Shown: positions 6,127-14,285 of the stretch, piece after piece
Numbering within the stretch: position 1 is the first letter of the stretch
Layout: each line of letters opens with the position of its first letter
Virus record (IMG/VR): IMGVR_UViG_3300042549_004748
Coordinates: 1-47,559 of that record
Source: a virus
Direction: 5' to 3' (one strand)
DNA: 47,559 nt
Program-made: the position numbers and the translations under genes
The notes under the pieces: model-generated
What the model was told of the DNA's origin: nothing
Databases searched by the model: none
Seen by the model: only the letters and a program-made list of their open reading frames with translations

Positions 6127-7389
6127 ATGACAGTAATGAAAGCAGAAAAAATTAAGAAGCCTACTAAGAATCGAGAATTCAATTCTGCAGAAAAGGCAAA
6201 GATTCTCGACAAGCTAATTACGGCACGAGTAGGTCTGTTACTCCGTCATCCGTTCTTTGGAAATCTTGCTACACGCATGAAACTTATTGATGCGTCCGAC
6301 TGGTGTGCTACTTTGGCCACAGACGGTCGTAACTTCTATTACAATAATGAATTCGTAGACAAACTTAAACCGAAAGAAGCAGAGTTTGGCTTTGCTCACG
6401 AAGTGTTACACAATGTATTTGATCACATGGGCCGTCGTGATCATCGTGATCCACAGTTGTCAAACATTGCGGCTGACTATGCAACTAACCAAATTCTTAA
6501 AGACGAGAAAATTGGCGAGGTGCCTAGCTTTATTAAAATTTTCCAAGATGACAAATATCGCGGAAAGAGCTACGAAGAAATTTACGACGAGTTATATTCA
6601 AAGGCTCAAAAAATTGACATCAGTAAACTTGGCGAACTTTTAGACGAGCACCTGGACGGAGAAGGCGACGGTGAAAGTGACGGAGAAGGCCAAGACGGTG
6701 ATATAGACGGTAGTGGCAAAGGTCGTCCCCGTTACACAGAAGCTGAGAAAAAAGCAATCCGTGATGAGATTAAAGAAGCAATGGTAGCCGCGGCACAGAG
6801 TGCCGGAGCAGGTCGTGTACCGGCCGGTGTTGCACGAATGATCAATGACTTTACTGAGCCTAAGATGGATTGGCGTCAGATGTTGCGTATGAACATCCAA
6901 AGTATCATTAAAAGCAACTTTAGCTTTAGCCGCCCTAACCGTAAGAGTCAGCATTGTGGTGCTATCTTGCCAGGCATGATGAATGAAGAAACTATTGATG
7001 TGTCCGTAGCAATTGATATGTCAGGTTCTATCTCAGACAAAATGGCAAAAGACTTCTTGAGCGAAGTTAAAGGCATAATGGACGAATACACAGACTTCAA
7101 GCTAGATTTGTGGTGCTTTGACACGCAAGTCTATAACTATGCAAGATTTACCGGTGACACTGCTGACGAGATTATGGAATACGAATGCAAAGGTGGTGGT
7201 GGTACTGACTTTGATGTAAACTACGATTTTATGAAAGAAGAAGGTATTGAGCCAAAACGCTTTATTATGTTCACTGACGGATATCCATGCGGTAGTTGGG
7301 GAGATGAGAATTATTGCGAAAGTTTGTTTATTGTACATGGCAACGACTCTATTATTTCTCCCTTCGGCCAGACCGCGCATTATAAATAA
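6127..7389 (+). CDS. Metallopeptidase-like / von Willebrand A domain protein
   Basis: A 420-residue protein with two parts. The N-terminal half resembles the putative metallopeptidase domain of DUF2201-type proteins: HEVLH at residues 91-95 (zincin HExxH), with H100 or D117 as a possible third ligand. An acidic Gly/Asp/Glu linker follows (about 175-197). The C-terminal half is VWA-like, with MIDAS residues D297-x-S299-x-S301, T360 in GGGGTDFD, and D384 in FTDGYP. MoxR ATPases commonly pair with such VWA proteins. The pair is adjacent but each gene has its own promoter. Codon choice is like the MoxR gene (CGT-rich). Whether it is a real protease is unknown. The stop overlaps a late-promoter-like TATAAATA. 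Confidence 0.88.
   Translation: MTVMKAEKIKKPTKNREFNSAEKAKILDKLITARVGLLLRHPFFGNLATRMKLIDASDWCATLATDGRNFYYNNEFVDKLKPKEAEFGFAHEVLHNVFDHMGRRDHRDPQLSNIAADYATNQILKDEKIGEVPSFIKIFQDDKYRGKSYEEIYDELYSKAQKIDISKLGELLDEHLDGEGDGESDGEGQDGDIDGSGKGRPRYTEAEKKAIRDEIKEAMVAAAQSAGAGRVPAGVARMINDFTEPKMDWRQMLRMNIQSIIKSNFSFSRPNRKSQHCGAILPGMMNEETIDVSVAIDMSGSISDKMAKDFLSEVKGIMDEYTDFKLDLWCFDTQVYNYARFTGDTADEIMEYECKGGGGTDFDVNYDFMKEEGIEPKRFIMFTDGYPCGSWGDENYCESLFIVHGNDSIISPFGQTAHYK
7381..7388 (+). promoter_or_regulatory. T4-type late promoter element TATAAATA
   Basis: An exact match to the T4 late -10 element, overlapping the stop of the VWA gene and lying 24 bases before the ATG at 7413. A gp55-type sigma factor is encoded at 43326. 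The match is in coding sequence (Tyr-Lys-stop), so it may be partly accidental. Confidence 0.55.
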
Positions 7390-7412
7390 ACAGAGAGTAA
7401 AGTAGGTACATA

Positions 7413-7694
7413 ATGGCATTGATTAGAGGAACTGTTAATCCGTTGAATGTATTGGGAGTCAGGAAACTTTCATACATTCCTTTTCATTTTGCTAGAACTT
7501 ACACTGAAAATATAAAGGAATTGGCCAATATCGATAATTGGATTTATGTTAATCTCAATAGTCGATATTGTGTTAAGAAAACTCATAAGTTGGATAAAAA
7601 CAACAAGATCACAGAAATGTGCGAAATTGCTGTAGAGGATCCAAAAGAGTTAAGTATGCTCAGTTTAGGATGCCCTCACTTATATAACAATTGA
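7413..7694 (+). CDS. Unknown protein, 93 aa
   Basis: Start at ATG 7413 with AGTAGG at 7402-7407 upstream. The product has a mixed alpha/beta composition with three cysteines (YCVKK, MCEIA, GCPHL) and conserved-looking aromatic residues (YIPFHFARTY). No family is recognised. The late-type element just upstream suggests it may be made late, but this is inference. A 12-base gap separates it from the next gene. Confidence 0.6.
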   Translation: MALIRGTVNPLNVLGVRKLSYIPFHFARTYTENIKELANIDNWIYVNLNSRYCVKKTHKLDKNNKITEMCEIAVEDPKELSMLSLGCPHLYNN

Positions 7695-7706
7695 TAGGAA
7701 ATAAAA

Positions 7707-7925
7707 ATGGAAAACCAAGAAGAACAAACTACACCACAGGCAGCGCCAGAATTAACTATTACTGATTTGCAAAATATCAGATCAATTATTGATGCGGCAA
7801 GTCGTCGTGGTGCATTTGGCGCCTCTGAGATGGCTGCAATTGGGAGTGTGTTTAATAAATTAGATGCATTTCTAAATGCGGTTGCGCCGGCGCAACAAGC
7901 GGCTGACGGCCAACCAGAAGCATAA
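7707..7925 (+). CDS. Unknown small phage protein, 72 aa
   Basis: Start at ATG 7707 after TAGGAA (7694-7699). An acidic Gln/Glu/Thr/Pro N-terminus precedes a conserved-looking helical core, LTITDLQNIRSIIDAASRRGAFGASEMAAIG, and a Gln/Ala-rich tail. Proteins with this core occur in many aquatic T4-like phages as unnamed conserved proteins. No function is known to me. Followed at 14 bases by the next gene with a strong AGGAG. Confidence 0.7.
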   Translation: MENQEEQTTPQAAPELTITDLQNIRSIIDAASRRGAFGASEMAAIGSVFNKLDAFLNAVAPAQQAADGQPEA

Positions 7926-7939
7926 TAGGAGACTAAAAA

Positions 7940-8530
7940 ATGAAACACGTCGGAAAAATGAAAAACAACTCTGCTAGGGTTGCTGTTGTATATCGAACAA
8001 TTCCAGGAGATCCACATAACTGTTTAGTGGTGGGAACTCAAGGGTTAGGTGATAGCTATCACGACACCCTAATGACTGTACTAGAAAGCGATAACGGGCA
8101 ACAGGCTAACGAGTTAGCAGATATTTTGTCTGCAAGACGCTTTCCAGATGGCAGTAACATGTTAGGTTATCTGCATAACAATGGACATTTGATTAAGGTA
8201 AAAACAACCTTAGTTAACATGACACCTGATTCACAAACTGTAATTGCATTAAATGAACTTAATGAGATCATTGCAACCCAAAAAGGTATTACAATTGATG
8301 AACTAGCAGTAAATGACGGTTCACAGAAAAAAGCAGAAAAGAAAGTTGCACCTAAAAAAGCGGTCGATACATCTGCAGATTCTAAATCAGATTTTGAACT
8401 TTCTCCAGCTGAACTACGCTCAAGAGCAGATGCATTATTCAAACAAGCTCAACAATTACGTAAGCAGGCTGACGAGATGGATCCTCCAAAAAAGAAAACA
8501 GTCAAGGCTGAAAAAATCGTTGCTGAATGA
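7940..8530 (+). CDS. Conserved unknown phage protein with basic helical tail, 196 aa
   Basis: Start at ATG 7940 after TAGGAG (7926-7931). The N-terminal 125 residues are globular: VAVVYRTIPGDPHNCLVVGT, GDSYHDTLMTVLES, then RRFPDGSNMLGYLHNNG and LNELNEIIATQKG. This pattern is familiar from unnamed proteins of marine T4-like phages. The C-terminal part is Lys/Ala-rich (AEKKVAPKKAVDT) followed by a helix with LRSRADALFKQAQQLRKQADEMD, which is probably a coiled coil or nucleic-acid-binding tail. The stop overlaps the frd start (ATGA), so it is coupled to the thymidylate genes. Confidence 0.7.
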   Translation: MKHVGKMKNNSARVAVVYRTIPGDPHNCLVVGTQGLGDSYHDTLMTVLESDNGQQANELADILSARRFPDGSNMLGYLHNNGHLIKVKTTLVNMTPDSQTVIALNELNEIIATQKGITIDELAVNDGSQKKAEKKVAPKKAVDTSADSKSDFELSPAELRSRADALFKQAQQLRKQADEMDPPKKKTVKAEKIVAE

Positions 8531-9021
8531 TTAACGCAGTAGTGGCAGTGGAGAGGGATCAGGGTATTGGCTTCGAAGGAAGCATGCCTTGGCCGCATCT
8601 TAGTAAGGATCTTCAATGGTTCAAAAAATTAACAAGTAATCAAATTGTTATAATGGGATCAACAACTTGGAAAAGTTTAGGATGCAAACCATTACCTAAT
8701 AGAATTAATGTAGTGTTATCTAAGACACATAATTTTTCAGGACAAGGTGCAGCTGATCATACTTTTTCAAATCCAGATACTGCGATAGTTTTCTGTAGTA
8801 ACGAATATCCCGATAACGAAATTTTTATAATCGGCGGTAGTGCCATTTATAAAGAATATGCTGGATTTATAGATAGGTATTATGTAACAGAGATAGATGC
8901 CAACTTTCAATGCGACACATTCTTTAATTTAGACTATGTAAAAACAAACTTTACAAAAGTTAAAGAACATGCTACATTTACTGATCCAGTAAAATATATT
9001 ATAAAAGAGTACAACGTATGA
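8527..9021 (+). CDS. frd: Dihydrofolate reductase
   Basis: A 164-residue DHFR of normal length. Family features are VVAVERDQGIGFEGSMPWPHLSKDLQWFK at the N-terminus (the Asp of KDLQWFK is the usual catalytic acid), VIMGSTTWKSLG, PLPNRINVVLS, and the NADPH-binding IFIIGGSAIYKEY. It reduces dihydrofolate to tetrahydrofolate, needed because thymidylate synthase oxidises the cofactor. It overlaps the previous gene and td (both ATGA), the same frd-td order as in T4. Supports dTMP supply for phage DNA. Confidence 0.95.
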   Translation: MINAVVAVERDQGIGFEGSMPWPHLSKDLQWFKKLTSNQIVIMGSTTWKSLGCKPLPNRINVVLSKTHNFSGQGAADHTFSNPDTAIVFCSNEYPDNEIFIIGGSAIYKEYAGFIDRYYVTEIDANFQCDTFFNLDYVKTNFTKVKEHATFTDPVKYIIKEYNV

Positions 9022-9902
9022 AACATTCAGAACACGCATACCTAAATGCATTAAAAGACATTTTAGAAAACGGCGAATCACGACCGGACAGAACAGGTGT
9101 AGGTACTATTAGTAAATTTGGATTGCAAATGCGATTTGACCTTACCGAAGGATTTCCTGCTGTTACTACTAAAAAGTTAGCGTGGAAAGCAGTGGTAAGC
9201 GAACTACTTTGGTTTATCGAAGGCAGTGGAGATGAAGGTCGTTTACGAGAAATTTTGCACGGTGAACGATATACAGATAAGAAAACAATCTGGACAGAGA
9301 ATGCACAGGCTCCTTATTGGGTAGAAAAAAGACTACAACGACATCCTGCAGATCTTGGCCGTATATACGGTGTACAATGGCGCAAATGGCGTAAACCATT
9401 AGTGCGTATTAACAAAGTTGTCTTGCAAAATCACGATCAACTAATTGAGTTAATTAACAGTATTAAAGAAGATCCGTACAGTCGAAGACATATTATCTCA
9501 GCGTGGAATCCGGGAGAACTAGACATGATGGCTTTGCCGCCGTGCCATATGATGGCACAATTTTACGTCAATAACGGCAAATTAAGTTGTCAAATGTATC
9601 AGCGTAGTGCTGACATGTTTCTGGGAGTGCCGTTCAATATTGCATCTTACGCATTGTTTACTCACATGGTTGCACAGGTGTGTAATTTAGAAGTTGGTGA
9701 ACTAATTATTGCTATCGGCGATGCTCATATCTACGAAAACCATGTAGAGCAAGTTAAAGAACAATTAACAAGAGATCCGTTGCCTTTGCCTAAGTTATCA
9801 CTTAATCCAGAAATTAGTGTGATTACACACTTTGGTATGGAAGATGTTAACTTAGAAGGGTACGAAAGTCATGAAGCTATTAAAGCTCCAATGGCTCGTT
9901 AA
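9018..9902 (+). CDS. td: Thymidylate synthase (ThyA type)
   Basis: A 294-residue ThyA-type synthase converting dUMP to dTMP with methylene-tetrahydrofolate. Visible motifs are SRPDRTGVGT near the N-terminus, the nucleophile Cys in PPCHMM, QRSADMFLGVPFNIASYALF (dUMP-binding Arg/Asp/Asn), and GDAHIYENH near the C-terminus. Length is close to T4 td (286 aa); no intron is seen, unlike T4. Coupled to frd by ATGA. Its TAA (9900-9902) overlaps the TAA of the opposing fibre gene, so this is the convergent border of the plus-strand metabolic block and the minus-strand structural operon. Confidence 0.96.
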   Translation: MKHSEHAYLNALKDILENGESRPDRTGVGTISKFGLQMRFDLTEGFPAVTTKKLAWKAVVSELLWFIEGSGDEGRLREILHGERYTDKKTIWTENAQAPYWVEKRLQRHPADLGRIYGVQWRKWRKPLVRINKVVLQNHDQLIELINSIKEDPYSRRHIISAWNPGELDMMALPPCHMMAQFYVNNGKLSCQMYQRSADMFLGVPFNIASYALFTHMVAQVCNLEVGELIIAIGDAHIYENHVEQVKEQLTRDPLPLPKLSLNPEISVITHFGMEDVNLEGYESHEAIKAPMAR

Positions 9903-11107
9903 ACTTTAATTTCAATCAGGCCGACCTGATTGGAACTATAATCTTCCAATGCCTTGCCAATAATGCAATTAGGATCGTACGGAGTGTCACCAATAGACTG
10001 TGCAACACCAGGAGTGCTAGAGGCAGCTAACAGGTCGCCTTTCTTTATTCCACCGACAACCTTACACGGTACTCTTCCTTTTAGGGCAATGTAAGGATGT
10101 GTATCATTTGTTCCAGCTGCCGAATTTAACATATAAGCAGGTTGTGTGCTAACAACTCCAGCTACAGTCGTTGTAAATTTATGAGTACAAATAGTAACTT
10201 CTTGCTCACCGCCTATCATTAGCACAGTGCCAGCCTCGTATACTGCGTCAGCAGCATAACGTTCTGCCAAGTCAGCAAAAGTGGATTGTAATGTAGAACC
10301 AGATTCTAATGTCCAGGCCCCTTCTATACTGCCCGGGACGGAGGGTCCGCCTGTACTAATTCTAGTAATACTATTCAATTGAGTAATAGCAGTGGCAAAT
10401 ATGTCAACATCACTTGTTTTTAGAAAATCAGTAGACGGCAAACCGTCGAATCTTACTGAGTCAGCTGCGGTTCCCCAAAAATAACTTCCGTTTGTAGAAG
10501 AAATACCAGTAGTTGCATCTGCGCCAGCTAATGTTATACCATTGTATATTTTAGTATATTGACTAACAAATGGATCAGTTGCATCTACATCATACGTAAA
10601 AGGAGAAATAACTGCCGGTGTTGCTTCTCCAATTGTTAGTTTAATTGCTTCGTATTCAACTGTTGTATCAGCAATAATAATACTAGTTCCGACGCCGCCG
10701 GTGCTGCTGCCCCCTATTGTGCCTGCACTTGGACCAATTAGTACAAAACTATCTCTATTTTTAATATATAATTTTAGAGCAGCAGAATCAAACCAAAATT
10801 CTCCATTTGTTAAATCTACTGGTCTATTTGATGAAATTGTAGTAGAAAGATACTGATTCCATTTTGTACCGGTGTAGATTTTTAATCTCTTGGTCAACGA
10901 ATCATACCAAATTTGTCCAGTTAATGGATTTAACGGTGCGATACCATTAGAGAAGTTTTCTAATAGTTTTACAAAGTTCTCATTTACAACCTGACCATAC
11001 CCGGCATAATTTTTACCGACTAGTTGTAAATCAGTAGAAATATTCAACTTGCCGTCTTCGACAATTGTTAGTTTTACACCGTTTGTTTTATATACTGTAT
11101 ATGGCAT
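9899..11107 (-). CDS. Tail fibre protein with shared N-terminal module, 402 aa
   Basis: The last gene of the structural operon. Residues about 1-110 are the module shared with the next three fibres (LVGKNYAGYGQVVNENFVKLLENFSN, then NPLTGQIWYD), likely the attachment part. The middle is Thr/Ser/Gly-rich beta structure. The C-terminus (about 285-402) begins DLAERYAADAVYEAGTVLMIGG and runs through VAGVVSTQPAYMLN, GRVPCKV and KKGDLLAASSTPG to the end. I recall this module at the ends of other aquatic phage fibres; it may be a tip or chaperone-like domain, but I cannot name it. A late-type GGTAAATA lies 21 bases before the ATG. Confidence 0.8.
   Translation of the reverse strand: MPYTVYKTNGVKLTIVEDGKLNISTDLQLVGKNYAGYGQVVNENFVKLLENFSNGIAPLNPLTGQIWYDSLTKRLKIYTGTKWNQYLSTTISSNRPVDLTNGEFWFDSAALKLYIKNRDSFVLIGPSAGTIGGSSTGGVGTSIIIADTTVEYEAIKLTIGEATPAVISPFTYDVDATDPFVSQYTKIYNGITLAGADATTGISSTNGSYFWGTAADSVRFDGLPSTDFLKTSDVDIFATAITQLNSITRISTGGPSVPGSIEGAWTLESGSTLQSTFADLAERYAADAVYEAGTVLMIGGEQEVTICTHKFTTTVAGVVSTQPAYMLNSAAGTNDTHPYIALKGRVPCKVVGGIKKGDLLAASSTPGVAQSIGDTPYDPNCIIGKALEDYSSNQVGLIEIKV
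9913..9932. repeat. 8-bp perfect hairpin at the convergent border
   Basis: CAATCAGG (9913-9920) pairs with CCTGATTG (9925-9932) around CCGA. It lies in the last codons of the fibre gene, just past the td stop. No T-run follows on either strand, so it is not a standard intrinsic terminator, but it could pause or protect transcript ends. Confidence 0.5.
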
Positions 11108-11128
11108 CCTGAAAGCTCCAATTCTAAA

Positions 11129-11136
11129 TATTTACC
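11129..11136 (-). promoter_or_regulatory. T4-type late promoter-like element (GGTAAATA)
   Basis: On the minus strand GGTAAATA matches 6 of 8 bases of TATAAATA. It sits in the gap between two fibre genes, 21 bases from the ATG of the 402-aa fibre. The identical octamer precedes the first gene of the operon at 43234-43241. Confidence 0.45.
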
Positions 11137-11137
11137 G

Positions 11138-12055
11138 TTAAATCACTTTAATGATGAAAGCTAATGCCCAGTAAGGATTTAGAATGTTAACACTAGAAAC
11201 TCCGGTTACCGAAGTATCGCCTTCAATATTATGATTGTGTGAACTAGATTGATTACCTGTTGTAAATGTGTGATTATGTTGTCCGGCAGTAGTTGTTTTC
11301 CAAAGCTGGCCGCCGCCACCAGTAACTGATCTAGCATCATAACCAAAGGATGCAACAGAATCAGCAGTCCAGCCGCCTACCCCGTTAGCAAATGATAACT
11401 GGTCATCTCCAGGGAATACATGATTGTGAATTCCTTGACTTGATGTTATCCCAGAATGAGTATGATTTTCACTGTTTGCATCAGTAGTAGCAGAATAACT
11501 ATGTTGATGTGCAGGTACTTGAGTAATCGTATTATTACCACCAGTATCATCAACTTCTACTGAACCAAATGGTAGGGGACCAGCGCCTAACACAAATCGA
11601 TTACGAAGATCTGGGGTGGATACACCGTTATGCACTGCTCCGTCACATAGAGCCCATCCATTAGGGATAGTTGCAATTGATCCAGACCACATTAGGATAA
11701 TTCCTTTAGGAACAACAGAATGAACAAATGCAGTAGTAGCCAAGTCAGTAGTATCACTATCAACTGGGGCTGTAGTAGTGTCGGCAAATGGACCAATACT
11801 TATAAATCCTGTAGAAGTTTTTACATACATCTGATCAGATGATTTATTAAACCACAACTGTCCTGTTAATGAGTTAGGTGGCTGGCTAACATTAGAGAAA
11901 TTCTCTACTAACTTGACAAAGTTTTCATTTTGATCTTTACCAAAAGATGATACATTTTTTCCTACAAGAGACAGACTTGTCCTTGATCGATCAGTAACAC
12001 CGTCGGCTAGATCGACTAATAACGATCCATCTGATTTTCTAATTTGATACGACAT
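11138..12055 (-). CDS. Tail fibre with collar domain and HxH-rich tip, 305 aa
   Basis: Three parts are visible. Residues 1-110 hold the shared fibre module (SLSLVGKNVSSFGKDQNENFVKLVENFSN, LTGQLWFN). Residues about 117-155 match the phage tail collar domain (GIILMWSGSIATIPNGWALCDG, TPDLRNRFVLGAG). Residues 180-277 carry five His-x-His motifs: HQH, HTH, HNH, HNH and HNH. In T4 the tips of gp37 and the gp12 short fibre use HxH clusters to bind metal in a trimer; the same role is inferred here. It is a candidate host-recognition fibre. SD AAGGAATAG precedes the ATG. Confidence 0.85.
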   Translation of the reverse strand: MSYQIRKSDGSLLVDLADGVTDRSRTSLSLVGKNVSSFGKDQNENFVKLVENFSNVSQPPNSLTGQLWFNKSSDQMYVKTSTGFISIGPFADTTTAPVDSDTTDLATTAFVHSVVPKGIILMWSGSIATIPNGWALCDGAVHNGVSTPDLRNRFVLGAGPLPFGSVEVDDTGGNNTITQVPAHQHSYSATTDANSENHTHSGITSSQGIHNHVFPGDDQLSFANGVGGWTADSVASFGYDARSVTGGGGQLWKTTTAGQHNHTFTTGNQSSSHNHNIEGDTSVTGVSSVNILNPYWALAFIIKVI

Positions 12056-12067
12056 CTCTATTCCTTA

Positions 12068-14281
12068 TTAAGGTATATCTCTATACCATTCCCATATTTT
12101 TGCAGGCCTGCCACTAGAAGGTCCAAAAATTCTAAATTCTCTAATGTTATATGTTAGTGAAGTAGAGGTTGTAAGTTGGCCTGAAGTGATTGAAATGTAT
12201 TGTAGAACATTTACTGGAGCGCCAGAGGGGTCGCTCAATACCGTTGTTGACGTTGACACAACATTAATTGGTAAATTCTTTATAAGAACACTGTTTGTCT
12301 GGCACAATACTCTTGCTCTGTAATCTTCGGGTAAATCATATAGATTATCAGATGGATAATTTGGAGGTGTTATTGAGTTAGCAGGTGGCATTAATTTATT
12401 CAACAACGTGGCGATTTCTATTTTAGGATCTACCATTCGTGTTTCATCAATTGTAATTGCAATACCTTTAGTAGCTTGGGTTCCGGCAACTAGATTAGCG
12501 TATTCAACTGTTGCTGCGTCTGATGGTACTGACGAGAACGGAAGATTTTTAAGTCGTTTTCCAGTAACATCAATACCCCCCGTAGGTACAGTTAATCCGC
12601 TAATATTGTATCCGGGAGCAGCTGACAACATCAGATCGTTAAAATATACCGCAGGAGTTGCACCTAATGCAGCAGTAGTAGTCGACAATGCACCTTGGGC
12701 AATAACAACAAATTGTGTTACAGTAGTAAGAGAAGTTACAGTTGAAATTACATAAATGCTGTTAAATTCAGTAGTTGATAACCCATCAACTACTACTGTT
12801 GAACCAACATTAATAATTGGAACTACCTCAGACAGTGTCACTGTAATTGCAGAACCAGTAGAAGTTCCAGAAGAAATAGCCGATGTTAATGAATAAGACC
12901 CAGTCTTATTCATTAGACCGTTACCTTTAACAATTACATTAGTTACTGTTAACTCATTTAATACACCTACTCGAGTAATAGAAGTTTGAGTAACATTATT
13001 TCCTAAGCCAATTGGAGTAACAACTTCTATATTATTAATCTTATAAGTTCCCGTGCCTGCAATATTAAAATTAATGTTTGACTTCCAAGATGTAGATGAG
13101 TTATCATATACAATAGTCTTATCAGTTGTACCGTGTAAAGTTATGCCGCCGCCGTCAACTAGGCTATCAGTATACCATGTAGAACTAGTAGCTAATTCAA
13201 TGTTTTTATCTCGTATTTGTAAAATTTCTGTAGATACATAGGTAGAAGTACCTTGTACTGTTAAATTGCCAGTAATTGTTGCATTGCCGTTGAAGTAAGA
13301 ATTCCCCTCAACATGAAAATTTTGAATTGGTGTATTTCCGGCACCTAAATTAATTCCAACTGTATTTCTATATGCAGTTAAGACAGTTCGCTCTGAAGGT
13401 GAAGCTATCGTACTCTTTGTTTGAATTTCAACAACAGAATCTGCAACGTTGTTTCTTATTATTGCTCGGCGAGCACTAATATTACCACCAGCCAATAGTG
13501 TTAAATCGGTATACGTTCCGATAGATACCCCTGCATCGCTTGCAATATTTAATGCACCTGTACCCACTAAATCTTGTGGGGTGCCGCCGTTGTCTAATTT
13601 CAAAAAGATGTTAGTTAAAGTAAACTCTTCTCCTACATTAGATGCAGTCGTTGCAATACCAACAAATTTCAAATCAGCAATAGAATAATTCAAATTAAGA
13701 CCAGGCTCAATTGAAAACATTCCTTGATTGTCTTGAGCTATTGAGGACGCGGGTGCTACAATAAATGAACATGTACTTAATACACCTAGCAAAACTCCAT
13801 TACTATACATAGTAGTAACTGACCTAGTATTGCCAACATCGTCTATAAGGTATTCAGATAGAAATCCAGACTTTCCATTCTTAGAAGAATATACTGGGCC
13901 GGCAAGAACAACAGCGTCGCCGTCTTTAGAGAAGTATAATTGATCATCATCTGTGTCAATCCATAAATCGCCCGGCTTTAATAGTAGGGGAACACCATCT
14001 GACATAGATGCAGCAGATACATCTCTAAACACACCGTCAAGTCCGTAAACTTTCATTTTGCCGTCGGCTTTACTAAACCATAATTGACCAACTAGTGGAG
14101 CTCTTGGTTGAGAATTGCTGGCAAAATTTTGCAACATGTTTACTAGGTTAGTATTCCATGCTGTTCCGTAAGCATCTTGATTTTTACCAATTAAAGAAAT
14201 GCTAGTAGTTCTGGTATCTAATGTACCATCTACTAGGTTAACTAAAACTGTCCCATCTGCATTTTTAATTGTGTAAGCCAT
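12068..14281 (-). CDS. Long tail fibre protein with shared N-terminal module, 737 aa
   Basis: Starts with the shared module (SISLIGKNQDAYGTAWNTNLVNMLQNFASN, APLVGQLWFS). The rest is low-complexity beta-rich fibre sequence, Thr/Ser/Gly/Asn-rich, with alternating short strands typical of trimeric phage fibres, such as NFHVEGNSYFNGNATITGNLTVQGT, which resembles the head of bacteriophage fibre/hemagglutinin-like repeats. The C-terminal 130 residues look more globular (KIEIATLLNKLMPPANSITPPNYPSDNLYDLPEDYRARV, EFRIFGPSSGRPAKIWEWYRDIP) and may be the tip. No enzymatic motif is seen. Gaps to neighbours are 12 and 4 bases. Confidence 0.8.
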   Translation of the reverse strand: MAYTIKNADGTVLVNLVDGTLDTRTTSISLIGKNQDAYGTAWNTNLVNMLQNFASNSQPRAPLVGQLWFSKADGKMKVYGLDGVFRDVSAASMSDGVPLLLKPGDLWIDTDDDQLYFSKDGDAVVLAGPVYSSKNGKSGFLSEYLIDDVGNTRSVTTMYSNGVLLGVLSTCSFIVAPASSIAQDNQGMFSIEPGLNLNYSIADLKFVGIATTASNVGEEFTLTNIFLKLDNGGTPQDLVGTGALNIASDAGVSIGTYTDLTLLAGGNISARRAIIRNNVADSVVEIQTKSTIASPSERTVLTAYRNTVGINLGAGNTPIQNFHVEGNSYFNGNATITGNLTVQGTSTYVSTEILQIRDKNIELATSSTWYTDSLVDGGGITLHGTTDKTIVYDNSSTSWKSNINFNIAGTGTYKINNIEVVTPIGLGNNVTQTSITRVGVLNELTVTNVIVKGNGLMNKTGSYSLTSAISSGTSTGSAITVTLSEVVPIINVGSTVVVDGLSTTEFNSIYVISTVTSLTTVTQFVVIAQGALSTTTAALGATPAVYFNDLMLSAAPGYNISGLTVPTGGIDVTGKRLKNLPFSSVPSDAATVEYANLVAGTQATKGIAITIDETRMVDPKIEIATLLNKLMPPANSITPPNYPSDNLYDLPEDYRARVLCQTNSVLIKNLPINVVSTSTTVLSDPSGAPVNVLQYISITSGQLTTSTSLTYNIREFRIFGPSSGRPAKIWEWYRDIP

Positions 14282-14285
14282 ATTT

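Noticed and set aside
6127-7389. Magnesium chelatase or nitric oxide reductase (NorQ/NorD) pair with the MoxR gene
   Set aside because: The presence of HExxH plus VWA fits metallopeptidase/VWA proteins better, and no chelatase or reductase subunit is nearby.
9913-9932. Intrinsic terminator between td and the structural operon
   Set aside because: The hairpin has no T-run on either strand and lies inside coding sequence.
12408-12755. Plus-strand reading frame of 115 codons inside the 737-aa fibre gene
   Set aside because: It is antisense to a long low-complexity fibre gene, has no ribosome site or motif, and looks like a shadow.
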